Below, piece after piece: positions 50,403 to 60,888 of a DNA stretch of 64,000 bases. Positions within the stretch are counted from its first letter, which is position 1; every line of letters starts with the position of its first letter. The stretch is from contig NZ_CP008884.1 of the NCBI RefSeq assembly GCF_000725385.1, positions 806,001 to 870,000 on the forward strand, read 5' to 3'. The notes beneath the pieces are model-generated. The model saw only the letters and a list, made by a program, of their open reading frames with translations, did not search any database and was not told where the DNA came from. The position numbers and the translations under genes were made by a program. This stretch comes from Dyella japonica A8 (lineage in GTDB: Bacteria; Pseudomonadota; Gammaproteobacteria; Xanthomonadales; Rhodanobacteraceae).

Positions 50403-51374
50403 TCACTGATAGCCACCCAGCGCCAGCTGCAGCTGGATCTTCATTTCCTCCCGCAGCGACAACGGCGCCACCACTTCCGCATCCGGGCCGTACTTGAGCA
50501 CGTCCATCAGCAGTTCCTTGGAATTGGAATAGGGCACCTGCAATTCGTAGCGGCCGTCCGGCAGCCACTCGCCCTTCTGCTGCGAGTGCCAGTGCTCGTC
50601 CGCCACCCAGCGCGCGGCATGCTGCGAGAAGCGCAGCGTGGCCCAGGCCTTGGGCTTGCCGGCGAAGATGCCGTAGCTGGAGGCGAGCGCGTCGTTGAGT
50701 TCCTGCTCGGGCACGTCACGGGCGGGCTCGTCGAGCGCCTGCGGCTCGGCGATGCGGTCCACGGCGAAGCTGCGCAACGCCTCGCGGTCGTGATCCCACA
50801 CGTCCAGATACCAGTTATCGCGGTAGTGCGTGAGGCGCTGTGGCGACACGCGGCGATGGCTATCGGAATTCGTGGTGCGCGCGCGATAGCGGAAGCGCAG
50901 CTGCTTGCGTTCAAGCACCGCGCCGGCCACCACGCGGAACACCTGCTGGTCGAGCTTGCGCTCGCCCCACGCAATGACGCGGATGCGTTCGATCGGCAAT
51001 GTCTTGCCGGTACCCTGGTCGGACAGCAGGTGTTCGATGCGCGCCTTGAACGGCGCGAGCGCACCCGCAAGTACACCCGGGCCGCTGCGTCCGATCAGCT
51101 CGTTGAGGGCAAGCAACGCAGCCAGTTCATCGGAGGTGAGCCACAAGCCAGGCAGTTCGAAGCGTTCGCCTTCACCCACGGCATAGCGGAACGCGGCGTG
51201 TTCGCCGCCCGCGCTCTCGATGGGCGCGCCCAGCGCGTCGCGCAGGAAGGCCACGTCGCGGTAAAGCGTCGCTCGCGAGCACTCCAGCTCGTCCATCAGG
51301 CGAGGCAGAGGCACGGGGTAGTGCGCCGACTTGAGCAGTCGGTGCAAGGTCAGAATGCGCTCGTAACGATCCAT
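50403..51374 (-). CDS. WYL-domain transcriptional regulator
   Basis: A 323-residue regulator with an N-terminal HTH (MDRYERILTLHRLLKSAHYP ... ECSRATLYRDVAFLRDAL) and a WYL domain (about residues 140-220, HYRDNWYLDVWDHDREALRS) plus the WCX-type C-terminus. WYL proteins often sense ligands or nucleic acids. The conserved triad is seen as WYL. The ATG at 51374 fits the HTH start; the upstream open frame has no coding character. Confidence 0.88.
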   Translation of the reverse strand: MDRYERILTLHRLLKSAHYPVPLPRLMDELECSRATLYRDVAFLRDALGAPIESAGGEHAAFRYAVGEGERFELPGLWLTSDELAALLALNELIGRSGPGVLAGALAPFKARIEHLLSDQGTGKTLPIERIRVIAWGERKLDQQVFRVVAGAVLERKQLRFRYRARTTNSDSHRRVSPQRLTHYRDNWYLDVWDHDREALRSFAVDRIAEPQALDEPARDVPEQELNDALASSYGIFAGKPKAWATLRFSQHAARWVADEHWHSQQKGEWLPDGRYELQVPYSNSKELLMDVLKYGPDAEVVAPLSLREEMKIQLQLALGGYQ

Positions 51375-51517
51375 GAAATCACTTTCGACGGCTGGCTCCG
51401 CGTAGCATGCGCACGGCCGGCGCCAGTCGCAAGTCCACCAGATGGTGATATTCAGCAAGACCACGCCACGGTCACGTGCGCGTGATCCCCTCTTCACGTA
51501 CAAAAGACGCCACACTC

Positions 51518-52420
51518 ATGAAACCGCGCCATACCTTGCAAAGGCATGCCACCACGGGCGACGGACAGCGCCCTGCCAGGGCGCGCCCCCGTCCGCTCGC
51601 CGCCACCTTGCTCCATGTCGCCGGCTACGACGGTTTTGGCCTGTGGATGGTGCTTGGGCTTGCCCTGGCCATCGGCGTGTATGCCGACGGCCGTGGGGGC
51701 GTGCTGGTGCCGATTGCGCTGGGTACGCTGCTGGTGGCCGTGGGCCTGCTTGCCGCCTGCGCCCACTCACGCTGGATGCCGCACTGGCATGGCTGGATCA
51801 TCGTCAAAGGCTCACGGCCCACGCGCGACGCGCTTATCGCGCTTGCCTGCGGCTTGCCGGTGCTGGCGGTGGCGGGCCTTGCGCGCGGCGACAATTCGTT
51901 CTGGGCCACGCGCCTGTCTGGCGCGGCCATGGCGCTGTGCAGCCTGTGCAGCCTGATCCTCACCGCCTACGCCGACGCCCGGCGGCAGGCACCGGACATG
52001 GATCATCATCTCGCCACGCAGTTGCCGCTGAGCCGCGTGGTGTCGGCCACCTACGGCGGCGGCCTGTGGCTTTGGCTCTGCGCCGCGGGCCAGGGCGTCA
52101 GTGAGGATGGACTGCACCCGACCGGGTGGATCGTCGGCCTGCTGGTGCTGGCGTTGCTGCGTGGCCTGGTGGAGAGCCTGCGCTGGCAGGCGGCCCTGCA
52201 GCGGGTGATCGCGCCCCGCGGTCGGCTGGAATTGCAGCCCGGACGTTTCCTGGCTGCGCTGCTGGTTTACGCGGTGCCGTGCGCCGCCCTGCTGCTGATG
52301 AGTTTCGGCGTCGGCTGGCTCGCCCTGGCCTCCGTGGCGGCCATCAGTTGCACGCTGGGCATGGCGACCGAGCTTAGTTTGTATGATGAAGCCCTGGCAG
52401 CCTTGCCAGGCGGCCCCTAG
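51518..52420 (+). CDS. Uncharacterised polytopic membrane protein
   Basis: A 300-residue protein with about seven or eight hydrophobic segments (from FGLWMVLGLALAIGVYA near residue 39 to LALASVAAISCTLGMA near residue 270). The cytoplasmic N-terminus is rich in Arg and His. Not assigned to a family; the spacing loosely recalls anchor subunits of membrane oxidoreductases, but no catalytic partner is adjacent. It is divergent from the WYL regulator, which could control it. Confidence 0.65.
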   Translation: MKPRHTLQRHATTGDGQRPARARPRPLAATLLHVAGYDGFGLWMVLGLALAIGVYADGRGGVLVPIALGTLLVAVGLLAACAHSRWMPHWHGWIIVKGSRPTRDALIALACGLPVLAVAGLARGDNSFWATRLSGAAMALCSLCSLILTAYADARRQAPDMDHHLATQLPLSRVVSATYGGGLWLWLCAAGQGVSEDGLHPTGWIVGLLVLALLRGLVESLRWQAALQRVIAPRGRLELQPGRFLAALLVYAVPCAALLLMSFGVGWLALASVAAISCTLGMATELSLYDEALAALPGGP

Positions 52421-52548
52421 AGCCAGGCTCCATGGCGCCCGCCGGGCCTTTGCGCTGAATACCCGCAGCCCCGGTTCACAGGCAGTTCAATCCGCCCCGT
52501 TAAGGTGGCGGGCTGTGACAGTTTTTAACGAAAAAGGAACAAATCCCC

Positions 52549-53385
52549 ATGAACAAGACCCTGATGGCGGGCGCCCTGCTCGCAGCGCTGGTCAGTTTTG
52601 GCGCCCAGGCCGACGATGCGCCAGCCAATCCGGCCAACAACGGCGGGTGGACGGGTTCGGGCGAATTCGGTTTCGCCTCCTCCTACGGCAACTCCCGCTC
52701 GGAAAACATCAACGCCAAGCTCGGCCTGAACCAGGAAAACGACCTGTGGAAGAACAACTTCTTCCTCAACGGCCTGCGCTCCAAGGGCGACGTCAAAGTG
52801 GTGGACCAGCAGGGCAACACGGTTGACCGCCTGACCACGACGGCCAACCGTTACGACACCGGCGCTTCGGTGGGCTACAAGCTCGACCCGCGCAGCTACA
52901 TTGTGACCGCCGCACGCTATGAGCACGACGATTTCGGCGCCAACCTGTGGCAGGGCATCATCTCGGTGGGCTACGGCTACGTGGCGTTGAAGACGGAACG
53001 CACCGAGCTGTCGTTCGAAGTTGGCCCCGGTTACAAGCGTTATCGCCCGGCCGACGAAAATGTGCCGGTGACGGTGACTAACCCGGACGGCACCACCACG
53101 ACGACGTCGGAAAAGGTTCGCCAGAACACCGTGAGCGAAGCGGTGGGCCGTGGCCTGATCAACTACAAGTACCGTCTCACCAGCAATACGGCGCTGGAAG
53201 ACACGCTGCTGATCGAAGCGGGTTCGGACAACAAGTACTACCAGAACGACATCGGCCTGGCGGTGAGCATGACCAAGAAGGTCGCGCTCAAGCTCGGCTA
53301 CCAGTTGCGCTACAACAGCGACGTGCAGCCGGGCACGCAAAGCACGGATTCGCTGGTGACGACCAACCTGCTCTACAACTTCTAA
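52549..53385 (+). CDS. DUF481 family outer-membrane protein
   Basis: A 278-residue protein with a signal peptide (MNKTLMAGALLAALVSFGAQ, AQA-DD) and alternating beta-strand sequence rich in Tyr, Gly and Asn, ending LLYNF with the C-terminal Phe of outer-membrane barrels. GWTGSGEFGFASSYGNSRSE and YRLTSNTALEDTLLIEAGSD match DUF481 (YdiY-like, salt-induced) proteins. The ligand is unknown. Confidence 0.85.
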   Translation: MNKTLMAGALLAALVSFGAQADDAPANPANNGGWTGSGEFGFASSYGNSRSENINAKLGLNQENDLWKNNFFLNGLRSKGDVKVVDQQGNTVDRLTTTANRYDTGASVGYKLDPRSYIVTAARYEHDDFGANLWQGIISVGYGYVALKTERTELSFEVGPGYKRYRPADENVPVTVTNPDGTTTTTSEKVRQNTVSEAVGRGLINYKYRLTSNTALEDTLLIEAGSDNKYYQNDIGLAVSMTKKVALKLGYQLRYNSDVQPGTQSTDSLVTTNLLYNF

Positions 53386-53460
53386 GCGTTCGCAGCACAC
53401 CCTTGGCCGCCCTGGCGGAACCGTCGACGACGGCTTTCGCGGGGCGGCTTTCTTTTGCTG

Positions 53461-54378
53461 TCAGCGGCCCAGCAGCGCGCCCGCGCCCAGGTCGAACAGC
53501 GCCTGTGCCACCTGTTTGCCGAGCGCCTCGGCCTGGTCGCCTTCCGCTTCGGCCTGGGCCTGCAGCAGGCGGCCGCTGCTGACGTCACCCACCATGCCGC
53601 GCAGGTGCAGGCCGCGTTCGGTCACGGTGCACCAGGCGCCTACCGGCACGGTGCAGCTGCCACCCAGTGCCTGGTTCATCGAGCGCTCGGCGGTGACGGC
53701 AAGGCGGGTTTGGGCATCGTCCAGCGCACTCAGCAGCGCGAGCACCTCGGGCCGGTCGGAGCGGGCTTCAATGGCGATGGCGGCCTGCCCCGGCGCCGGC
53801 AGCCAGTCGGGTGCGGCGAGGCGGTTGCGGATGCGGGACGCCAGACCCAGCCGTTCCAGCCCGGCGCAGGCGAGCAGGATCGCGTCGTAATGGCCGGCGT
53901 CGAGCTTGGCCAGGCGGGTACCGACATTGCCGCGCAGGTCGAGCAGGGTCAGGTCGGGGCGCACGGCGCGCAGCTGCGCCTGGCGGCGCAGCGACGAGGT
54001 GCCCACGCGCGCGCCCAGCGGCAGCGCGGCCAGGTCGGCGTAGTCGTTGCTCACGAAGGCGTCGGCCGCATCGGCGCGGGGCAGGATGGCCGGTAGCGCA
54101 AAGCCGGGCTCCAGCTCGGCCGGCACGTCCTTGAGCGAATGCACGGCCAGGTCGGCGCGGCCTTCCAGCATCGCGACCTCCAGCTCCTTCAGGAACAGGC
54201 CCTTGCCGCCAATGGTGGCGAGCGGCTGGTCGAGGATTTCATCACCTCGCGTCGACAGCGGGACCAGATCCACGATCAACCCCCGATGGACCGCGCGCAG
54301 TTCCGCGGCGACGTGTTCGGCCTGCCAAAGGGCGAGCGCGCTCTTGCGGGTGGCGATACGCAGCAGGGTTGGCGTCAT
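53461..54378 (-). CDS. hemC: Porphobilinogen deaminase (hydroxymethylbilane synthase)
   Basis: HemC polymerises four porphobilinogens to hydroxymethylbilane in heme synthesis. The 305-residue protein starts [20 protein letters not shown]. It shows [76 protein letters not shown] and the cofactor cysteine in [12 protein letters not shown]. An ATG 21 bases further upstream is possible but does not match the family start. The algR/algZ pair lies just upstream on the same strand, as in pseudomonads, but separated by a plus-strand gene. Confidence 0.96.
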   Translation of the reverse strand: MTPTLLRIATRKSALALWQAEHVAAELRAVHRGLIVDLVPLSTRGDEILDQPLATIGGKGLFLKELEVAMLEGRADLAVHSLKDVPAELEPGFALPAILPRADAADAFVSNDYADLAALPLGARVGTSSLRRQAQLRAVRPDLTLLDLRGNVGTRLAKLDAGHYDAILLACAGLERLGLASRIRNRLAAPDWLPAPGQAAIAIEARSDRPEVLALLSALDDAQTRLAVTAERSMNQALGGSCTVPVGAWCTVTERGLHLRGMVGDVSSGRLLQAQAEAEGDQAEALGKQVAQALFDLGAGALLGR

Positions 54379-54513
54379 GGTTCTCTCTGGTGGTGCCATG
54401 CGGGGCTTTGTCGGGATCCTATTGTCGCGTAATTGTTGTCGCGGCTGCATTAGGTATGGCGTCGCACGAGGGGCTATCCTGATGCCGGAACGGAGACAGC
54501 AAGGAGTGTTGTC

Positions 54514-55182
54514 ATGAATATCCGCAGGATGGTTTGCACGGTTGTTTTCGCCATGGCTGGCCATGCCGCGCTCGCGGCCGAGGTGGCTCCGCCCGTGGAG
54601 CCCACGGGCAACGGGTTGCCGGTACTGTTGCCCGACGGACGCCCCTACACCGATCCGGACGTGACGGCGCGCGGCCTGCCGGAAGCCTCGGCGTTCAATC
54701 AGGCCCAGTATCCCAGTGTATTCCCGCAGATCTCGCCGGTGCGCGAGTTGACCGACGAAGGCTGGCTGGCGGCGAGCACGCATCGCGCCAGCGCGGCGCA
54801 GATCAACTTTCAGCGCGCCCTGCGCATCAAGCCGAATGACCGCCGCCTGCTGTGGGCCTATGGCTGGAGCATGATCAATCTTGGCGATCCGGCGTGTGCG
54901 CTGGAGGCGTTCCAGCGAAACCTCTCGTTGCGCCCGGGCCAACGGCCGCAGTGGGTGCCGATGGCCATGGCGCTGACCTACACGGCCTCGGGCCAGCGTG
55001 ATGCCGCGCTGGCCTGGTATCGCGCGGCGGCCTTGAGTGACCCGGTGCGCTTTGGCACCGACAACGCCACCTTGCGCACGACGCTGCACTGGACGTCCAG
55101 CGAGCGAGCGCTGATCCGGCAGTTGATCGGTTACGCCGCGCAGGGCGACAACCCCTCCGTGAGGGAGCTGGCCGTGCGTTGA
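54514..55182 (+). CDS. Secreted TPR-like protein
   Basis: A 222-residue protein with a signal peptide ([26 protein letters not shown]). The C-terminal half carries tetratricopeptide-like helices: [40 protein letters not shown] and [20 protein letters not shown]. Not assigned further. It runs opposite to, and between, the algR-like gene and hemC, interrupting the usual algZ-algR-hemC order. Confidence 0.75.
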   Translation: MNIRRMVCTVVFAMAGHAALAAEVAPPVEPTGNGLPVLLPDGRPYTDPDVTARGLPEASAFNQAQYPSVFPQISPVRELTDEGWLAASTHRASAAQINFQRALRIKPNDRRLLWAYGWSMINLGDPACALEAFQRNLSLRPGQRPQWVPMAMALTYTASGQRDAALAWYRAAALSDPVRFGTDNATLRTTLHWTSSERALIRQLIGYAAQGDNPSVRELAVR

Positions 55183-55219
55183 CGGCGGCACGAAGCGGTG
55201 GGTGCCCTCGCCCGCCGCT

Positions 55220-55924
55220 TCACCCCATGCGCAGCAGCTTGCGCAAGGCCGGCAGGTTGCGCCGGCTGACTTCCGGCATCAGTTCCGTACCACCCAGCCG
55301 CGCCAGCACGCGGCCGTCGGTGAGCGTCTTCAGGCCGATCAACCGTTGCGCCGGCACCAGACAATTGCGATGCAGGCGGATCAGCGTGTCGGGATAAGCG
55401 TCCTCGAGCTGGCGCAACGAATCTTCCAGCAGTAGCTGCCCGCCGCGATGCTGCACCACCACGTACTTTTCTTCCGCCAACAGGCTGATCACGTCGTCCA
55501 GGGCGACCCGCACCTGTTCGCCGCGCAGGCGTCCGTGCAGATAGCCGCCGGTGTCGCCGGGCGCTTGTTGCAGGCGCAGGCGTGCGCGTTGCAATGCCTC
55601 GTTGAGGCGCTCCAGACGCACCGGTTTCAGCAGGTAATCCACCGCGCCAAGTTCAAAGGCGTGCAGGGCGTGGCTTTCATAGGCCGTGCAGAACACCACC
55701 AGAGGCCGTTTGCTGCCGGCGAGCCGCTGTGCGAGCGCGGTGCCGCTGATGCCGGGCATGTTGATGTCCAGCAGCAGCACGTCAGGCTGGCATTCGCCCA
55801 CGGCGTCGATGGCCGCTTCGCCATCGCCGACACTGCCCACCACGTCGACATCGCTGCATCCGGCCAGCAGCGCCGCGAGGCGCGTGCGTGCCAGGGGTTC
55901 GTCGTCCACGATAAGTACGCGCAT
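55220..55924 (-). CDS. algR: LytTR response regulator, AlgR-like
   Basis: A 234-residue regulator. The receiver domain has [20 protein letters not shown], the phospho-acceptor Asp in [13 protein letters not shown] near residue 54 and the Lys of DYLLKPV. The LytTR DNA-binding domain covers about residues 135-234 ([20 protein letters not shown] ... IRLHRNCLV). It follows the kinase gene after ten bases. AlgR-type regulators control surface polysaccharide or motility genes; the targets here are unknown. The symbol is given by synteny with hemC. Confidence 0.85.
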   Translation of the reverse strand: MRVLIVDDEPLARTRLAALLAGCSDVDVVGSVGDGEAAIDAVGECQPDVLLLDINMPGISGTALAQRLAGSKRPLVVFCTAYESHALHAFELGAVDYLLKPVRLERLNEALQRARLRLQQAPGDTGGYLHGRLRGEQVRVALDDVISLLAEEKYVVVQHRGGQLLLEDSLRQLEDAYPDTLIRLHRNCLVPAQRLIGLKTLTDGRVLARLGGTELMPEVSRRNLPALRKLLRMG

Positions 55925-55934
55925 GAGTCCGGTT

Positions 55935-56981
55935 CTACTGGGTTGGCAACTGCAGGCACACCACGAAGCGACCGGCGTCGGGGCCGGCCGTCACGCGCGC
56001 GCCCGGCCCGTAACGATACGCGACGCGGCGGCGCACATTGTCCAGGCCATGGCCGTGGCCGCCGGGCGTGGGCACGTTCGCCAGCGGGTTGTCGATCTCG
56101 ATACGCACGCCATCGCGTTCGCGACGGCCGCGCAGGATCACCTCGCCGCCTTCGCGCAGTGGCTGGATGCCGTGGCGCACGGCGTTTTCCACCAGCGGCT
56201 GCAGCAGCAGGCGCGGGAGCGGGAAGCCCGCGGGCAGGTCATCCAGTTCGCGGCGCACGCGCAGGCGCTCGCCCAGCCGCAGTTGTTCGATGTCGAGATA
56301 GCGGTCGACCAGGCCCAGCTCTTCAGCCAGCGTACCGTCGTGCGTGCTGTGTTCGCCAAGCGCCGCGCGGAAGAGTTCGGAGAGATCTTCCACCGTGCGT
56401 TCGGCGGCGGCAGGATCAACCCGCACCAGGGCCGCTACGGTGTTCATGCTGTTGAACAGGAAGTGCGGGCGGATGCGCGCCTGCAGGGCGGCCACCTGTG
56501 CCTGCGACACGGCCTCCAGCCGGGTCTGCCACTGCGCGAGCAGATAGAAATAGCGCAGCATCGCCGCGCCCAGCAACGCCGCGATCATCGTGTTGTTGAC
56601 GACGAACGTGCCGGCGGTATCGCGCAGCAGCTCCATCTGCATGACGCCGTCCATCCAGTACACCAGCAGGCTGCCGCCAGCCACGATCCACACCATCGCC
56701 AGCCACACGCCCGCGTACGACGCGTTGCCCGGCAAGCGGACGAACAGCGGCCGCAACTTGCACAGCGCCACGCCGATCACCACGGCCAGCCAGTCGGCGA
56801 ACAGCATGCCCACGGTATAGCCGCGCCAGCCGTGGCTGTTGTTGGGCGCCAGCCACATCACCGTCACGGTGATCGATGCCGTGATCAGCAGCGCAAAGAT
56901 CACCGGCCCGCTGCAGAAATCAGGCAGCGGGCGATGCTCCGGACGAATAGGCGCTGTTGTAGCGGTGGCAGGCTCCCTCAT
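55935..56981 (-). CDS. algZ: LytS-type sensor histidine kinase, AlgZ-like
   Basis: A 348-residue kinase with four hydrophobic segments in the first ~150 residues and a His_kinase domain: phospho-accepting His in ALQARIRPHFLFNSMNTVAA, then the ATPase part (LLLQPLVENAVRHGIQPL, GHGHGLDNVRRRVAYRYG). It pairs with the adjacent LytTR regulator. No periplasmic ligand domain is visible. Confidence 0.85.
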   Translation of the reverse strand: MREPATATTAPIRPEHRPLPDFCSGPVIFALLITASITVTVMWLAPNNSHGWRGYTVGMLFADWLAVVIGVALCKLRPLFVRLPGNASYAGVWLAMVWIVAGGSLLVYWMDGVMQMELLRDTAGTFVVNNTMIAALLGAAMLRYFYLLAQWQTRLEAVSQAQVAALQARIRPHFLFNSMNTVAALVRVDPAAAERTVEDLSELFRAALGEHSTHDGTLAEELGLVDRYLDIEQLRLGERLRVRRELDDLPAGFPLPRLLLQPLVENAVRHGIQPLREGGEVILRGRRERDGVRIEIDNPLANVPTPGGHGHGLDNVRRRVAYRYGPGARVTAGPDAGRFVVCLQLPTQ

Positions 56982-57086
56982 GCGAAGGAGTATGCCGCAT
57001 GCGTGCGTAGGCTTCCTTGCATGGCATCCCAGCCTGACGGGCGCCAGGAGCCTGTTGAAAATCTCACCGTAGCGCCCTGCTTCCCC

Positions 57087-57202
57087 TCACCGTCATCCCC
57101 GCGAACCCCGAAAAGGGGGCAAGAGCGGGGATCCAGTGACTTTAGGTTTTCGATGGCGCTTAGAGGCACTGGATCCCCGCCTTCGCGGGGATGACGATGA
57201 GG
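57087..57202. repeat. REP-like pair with a nested hairpin in one arm
   Basis: The left arm CGTCATCCCCGCGA is interrupted at its loop by ACCCCGAAAAGGGGGCAAG before AGCGGGGATCC. The right arm is the ordinary inverted form (GGATCCCCGCCTTCGCGGGG). The same loop insertion occurs in element B at 46991-47008. Confidence 0.8.
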
Positions 57203-57236
57203 AACTTGGGTCTTGAGGGCGATCGTGAAGAGGCGC

Positions 57237-57902
57237 TCAGGCCTCCAGTCGCACCGTCATCCACTGGCGCAGGTCGGCCACTTCCTCGGCGCATACCGAA
57301 TGCGGCATCGGGTAGGTGTGCCAGCTCACCGGGTAACCCAGGGACTGCAGCAGGTCACGCGAATTTACGCCGCGGGTGAGCGGCACGATCGGATCGGCGG
57401 TGCCATGACCCCAGAACACCGGCGTCTGTCCATTGGCGGGGCTGCGCTCGGCGACGAAGGCCTCCTGCAGCGGCAGGTAGGTGGACAGCGCGATCACGCC
57501 AGCCAGTGTCCCGGCGTGGCGCAGCCCCGCCGACAGGGCGATGGCGCCACCCTGCGAAAAGCCCGCCAGCAGGATCCGTTCGGAAGGCACGCCACGCTCG
57601 TTCTCGCGGGCGATCAGCGCTTCCACGCTGGCGACGGAGGCGCGCATGCCCGTCTCGTCCTGCCGGGAAATGAGATCGACGCCGACGATGTCATACCAGG
57701 CGCGCATGGGCATGCCGCCGTTGACTGTCACCGGCCGCACCGGCGCATGCGGGAACACGAAGCGCAGCGCAGGCCACGAGGGCGAAACCAGCTCCGGCAC
57801 GATGGGCGCGAAATCGTTGCCATCGGCGCCCAGCCCGTGCATCCAGATCACGCTGTGGCCGGGATTCGGGGCGGTTTCGATCTCAACGGTAGGCAGGGGC
57901 AT
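57237..57902 (-). CDS. Carboxylesterase/phospholipase family alpha/beta hydrolase
   Basis: A 221-residue Abhydrolase_2 enzyme. It shows VIWMHGLGADGNDFAPIVPE, the nucleophile serine in LLAGFSQGGAIALS, Asp in WGHGTADPIVPL and His in YPMPHSVCAEE. These esterases hydrolyse short acyl esters or lysophospholipids in the cytoplasm. The ATG at 57902 is chosen by family alignment; a longer frame exists upstream. Confidence 0.9.
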   Translation of the reverse strand: MPLPTVEIETAPNPGHSVIWMHGLGADGNDFAPIVPELVSPSWPALRFVFPHAPVRPVTVNGGMPMRAWYDIVGVDLISRQDETGMRASVASVEALIARENERGVPSERILLAGFSQGGAIALSAGLRHAGTLAGVIALSTYLPLQEAFVAERSPANGQTPVFWGHGTADPIVPLTRGVNSRDLLQSLGYPVSWHTYPMPHSVCAEEVADLRQWMTVRLEA

Positions 57903-58142
57903 AGGGATTCGCCGGGGCTTGGGGACTGCAGGAAAGCATGCCGCGAAGACATGCGGGAGAACCTCACCGAACGCACGGCTCGCGGGTTGGACGACACACG
58001 CCCGCCATGCGGGCACGCGGCCGAGGCGCAAGGGTAACCGCCAAGACTAGCTGTCTAGGCCGTTAGTTTGAACCTAGACCATCGGCGCTTGTGCGGCACG
58101 GGGCCTTGGCTATGCTGCCCTGTTTTGACTGTGGAGCCCTCC

Positions 58143-60578
58143 ATGCGCCGAACGCTGTTTGCCGGCCTCGCCGCCCTCGCCACCCTGCCGGCGGCGGCCG
58201 TGTCGCCCCCGTCGTCGGTTGGCCAGCTCGACCTGGAAACCATCATGGCCAATCCGGACTGGATCGGCGTGGCGGTGGAGCAGCCCTACTGGAGCGCGGA
58301 CGGCCACAGCCTGTACTACTCGCTCAAGCGCGAGGGCAGCAAGGTGCGCGACCTGTACCGCGTGGATCCCGCCGGTGGCCAGAGCGTGAAGCTCGACCCG
58401 GCTGCCATGGCGCAGGCCGAGGGCCCGGCGGTCTATGACCGCGCGCATCGCCACGCCGCCTATGTGATGCATGGCGACATCTTCATGATCGACCTGTCCA
58501 GCGGCCGCCGCGTGCAGGTCACCCGCTCGTCGGCGCCGGAATCCGCGCCGCGCTTCTCCAGCGATGGCCGCAGCCTGCAGTATCGCCAGGGCAACGACTG
58601 GTTCGTCTACGACCTTGCCTCGGGCGTGAGCGGCCCTGCCGCTGTGCTGCGCTTCAGCGACGACCCGCAGGAAAAGAAGCCCGATCCGCTCAAGGACATG
58701 CAGCTGGGGCTGTTCAAGTCGCTGCGCGAGAACAAGTCGGACAAGGACGCCGCGCGCGAGAACGACGACGCGATGATGGCCGCCGACCCTGGCCGCGCGC
58801 CCAAGCCCATCTATCTGGGCGACGGCGGCGAGCCGGCCGACACTGAGCTGTCGCCCGATGGCCGCTGGATGGTGGTCGTGACCAAGCCCAAGGGCGCGAA
58901 GGAAGGCAAGCGCCCCGAGGTCACCCACTACGTCACCGAATCCGGCTACGCCGAGCAGCAGGAGACGCGCGTCTACGTGGGCCACAATGATCCCGCGCCG
59001 CAGTCGCTGGTGTTGGTGGACCTGAAGGCCGCCAAGTTCTATCCGCTCAAGACCGACGGCCTGCCCGGCATCAAGGATGATCCGCTCAAGGGCATTCGCG
59101 CCAAGACCGTGGCCGCCCTGCAGAAGGACGGCAAGGCCGACGAAGCCAAGGCACTGAAGGCGCCGGACGTGCGCGCGGTGCGCATCATCTCCAGCGCCGA
59201 CGACGGCGGCGGTGGTGGCATCGTGTGGAGTGACGACGGCCAGAACGTCGCCATCCAACTGCGCGCCATCGACAACAAGGATCGCTGGATCGCCAGCGTC
59301 GATTTCGACAAGCACGCGCTGGTCAACCAGGACCGTCTCACCGACAACGCCTGGATCAACTGGAACTTCAACGATTTCGGCTGGCTCAAGGACGGCCGCA
59401 CGCTGTGGTACCTCAGTGAGGACACCGGCTACTCGCAGCTCTACACCAAGCCGCTGGGCGGCAAGGCCAAGGCGCTGACCACCGGCAAGTTCGAAGTGAG
59501 CCATCCGGCGCTGAGCGACGACGGCCAGTGGTTCTACATGCGCACCAACCAGGTCGCGCCCTACAGCTACGACGTCTATCGCGTGCCGAGTGCCGGCGGC
59601 GAGCTGACCCGCCTCACGCAGTACCAGGGCATGGACGACTTCGCCTTGTCGCCCGATGGCCGCCAGCTGGCCGTGCTGCATTCCTCACCGTACACGCTGG
59701 CGCAGCTGGCCGTGCAGAGCGTCGACGGCGGCACGCCGCGCGAACTCACCAACACCATGAAGCCGGCTTTCACCGCGCACGCGTGGATCCAGCCGAAGAT
59801 CGTCGGCGTGCCGTCCTCGCATGGCGCGGGCACGATCTGGGCGAAGTACTACGGCCCGGCCGACGAGGCCGCTGCCGCCTCGCGTCCCGCGGTGATCTTC
59901 GTGCACGGCGCGGGCTACCTGCAGAACGTCACGCTGTCGTACTCCAACTACTTCCGCGAACAGATGTTCCACAACCTGCTGGTGCAGCAGGGCTACGTGG
60001 TGCTGGACATGGACTACCGCGCCTCCGAAGGCTACGGCCGCGCGTGGCGCACCGCGATCTACCGCCAGATGGGTCATCCGGAACTGGAAGACCTGCTCGA
60101 CGGCAAGGCATGGTTGGTGAAGAACCACGGCGTGGATCCCCAGCGCGTGGGCATGTACGGCGGCAGCTACGGCGGCTTCATGACGCTGATGTCCCTGCTG
60201 CGCGCGCCGGGCGAGTTCGCTGCGGGCTCCGCATTGCGTCCGGTGACCGACTGGACCAGCTACAACCACGAGTACACGTCCAACATCCTCAACGATCCCC
60301 AGCTCGATCCGGAGTCGTACCAGATCAGCTCGCCGATCAACTACGCCGACAAGCTGCAGGATCCGCTGTTGATGCAGCACGGCCTGATCGACGACAACGT
60401 GCTGACCAGCGACACCATTCGCCTCTACCAACGCTTCATCGAGTTGCACAAGAACAATTTCTGGATGTCGCTGTATCCGATGGAGCGGCACGGCTTCCAG
60501 CATCCGGATTCGTGGTACGACGAGTACCGTCGGATTGACGAGTTGTTCAATACGTATGTGAAGCCCGCGAAGCAGTGA
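58143..60578 (+). CDS. S9 family prolyl oligopeptidase-type peptidase, secreted
   Basis: An 811-residue peptidase with a signal peptide (MRRTLFAGLAALATLPAAAV). WD40-like propeller repeats follow (PYWSADGHSLYYSL, ELSPDGRWMVVVTKP, DDFALSPDGRQLAVLHSS), then an alpha/beta-hydrolase domain with nucleophile Ser675 in YGGSYGGFM, Asp in HGLIDDNV and His in MERHGFQHP. It is the second S9 peptidase of the window but not close to the DPP-IV type (no EE motif seen). The ATG has weak upstream Shine-Dalgarno. Confidence 0.88.
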   Translation: MRRTLFAGLAALATLPAAAVSPPSSVGQLDLETIMANPDWIGVAVEQPYWSADGHSLYYSLKREGSKVRDLYRVDPAGGQSVKLDPAAMAQAEGPAVYDRAHRHAAYVMHGDIFMIDLSSGRRVQVTRSSAPESAPRFSSDGRSLQYRQGNDWFVYDLASGVSGPAAVLRFSDDPQEKKPDPLKDMQLGLFKSLRENKSDKDAARENDDAMMAADPGRAPKPIYLGDGGEPADTELSPDGRWMVVVTKPKGAKEGKRPEVTHYVTESGYAEQQETRVYVGHNDPAPQSLVLVDLKAAKFYPLKTDGLPGIKDDPLKGIRAKTVAALQKDGKADEAKALKAPDVRAVRIISSADDGGGGGIVWSDDGQNVAIQLRAIDNKDRWIASVDFDKHALVNQDRLTDNAWINWNFNDFGWLKDGRTLWYLSEDTGYSQLYTKPLGGKAKALTTGKFEVSHPALSDDGQWFYMRTNQVAPYSYDVYRVPSAGGELTRLTQYQGMDDFALSPDGRQLAVLHSSPYTLAQLAVQSVDGGTPRELTNTMKPAFTAHAWIQPKIVGVPSSHGAGTIWAKYYGPADEAAAASRPAVIFVHGAGYLQNVTLSYSNYFREQMFHNLLVQQGYVVLDMDYRASEGYGRAWRTAIYRQMGHPELEDLLDGKAWLVKNHGVDPQRVGMYGGSYGGFMTLMSLLRAPGEFAAGSALRPVTDWTSYNHEYTSNILNDPQLDPESYQISSPINYADKLQDPLLMQHGLIDDNVLTSDTIRLYQRFIELHKNNFWMSLYPMERHGFQHPDSWYDEYRRIDELFNTYVKPAKQ

Positions 60579-60804
60579 TGCTTGTGTTCCCTCTCCCTGA
60601 AAGGGGAGAGGGTTGGGGTGAGGGGCGCAATCTAGCCTCACCGTTTGTATCGTCATCCCGGCGTAGGCCGGGATCCAGTAGCGTCGGTAATCGGTTGTCG
60701 CCTTAGGCAACACGGCTTGGCTCTAGCGCTCCCGCGACCTGGCTCGCATGCGGCGGGCTTCCGACCTCCTTCCGGAAGGCGCGTCATCCCGGGACCCGGC
60801 AGGT

Positions 60805-60848
60805 CAAAAGCCAAAGCTAAAAGCTAAAAGCTAAAAGCCGAAGCAAGA
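60805..60848 (+). repeat. Heptamer tandem array in element C
   Basis: AAAAGCC then repeated AAAGCTA units, about five, anchored by AGGTC and GAAGCAAGA. Confidence 0.75.
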
Positions 60849-60888
60849 ACCCGAGCCATTGGCGAAGCTTTCAAAGAGTCGAGTCCCT

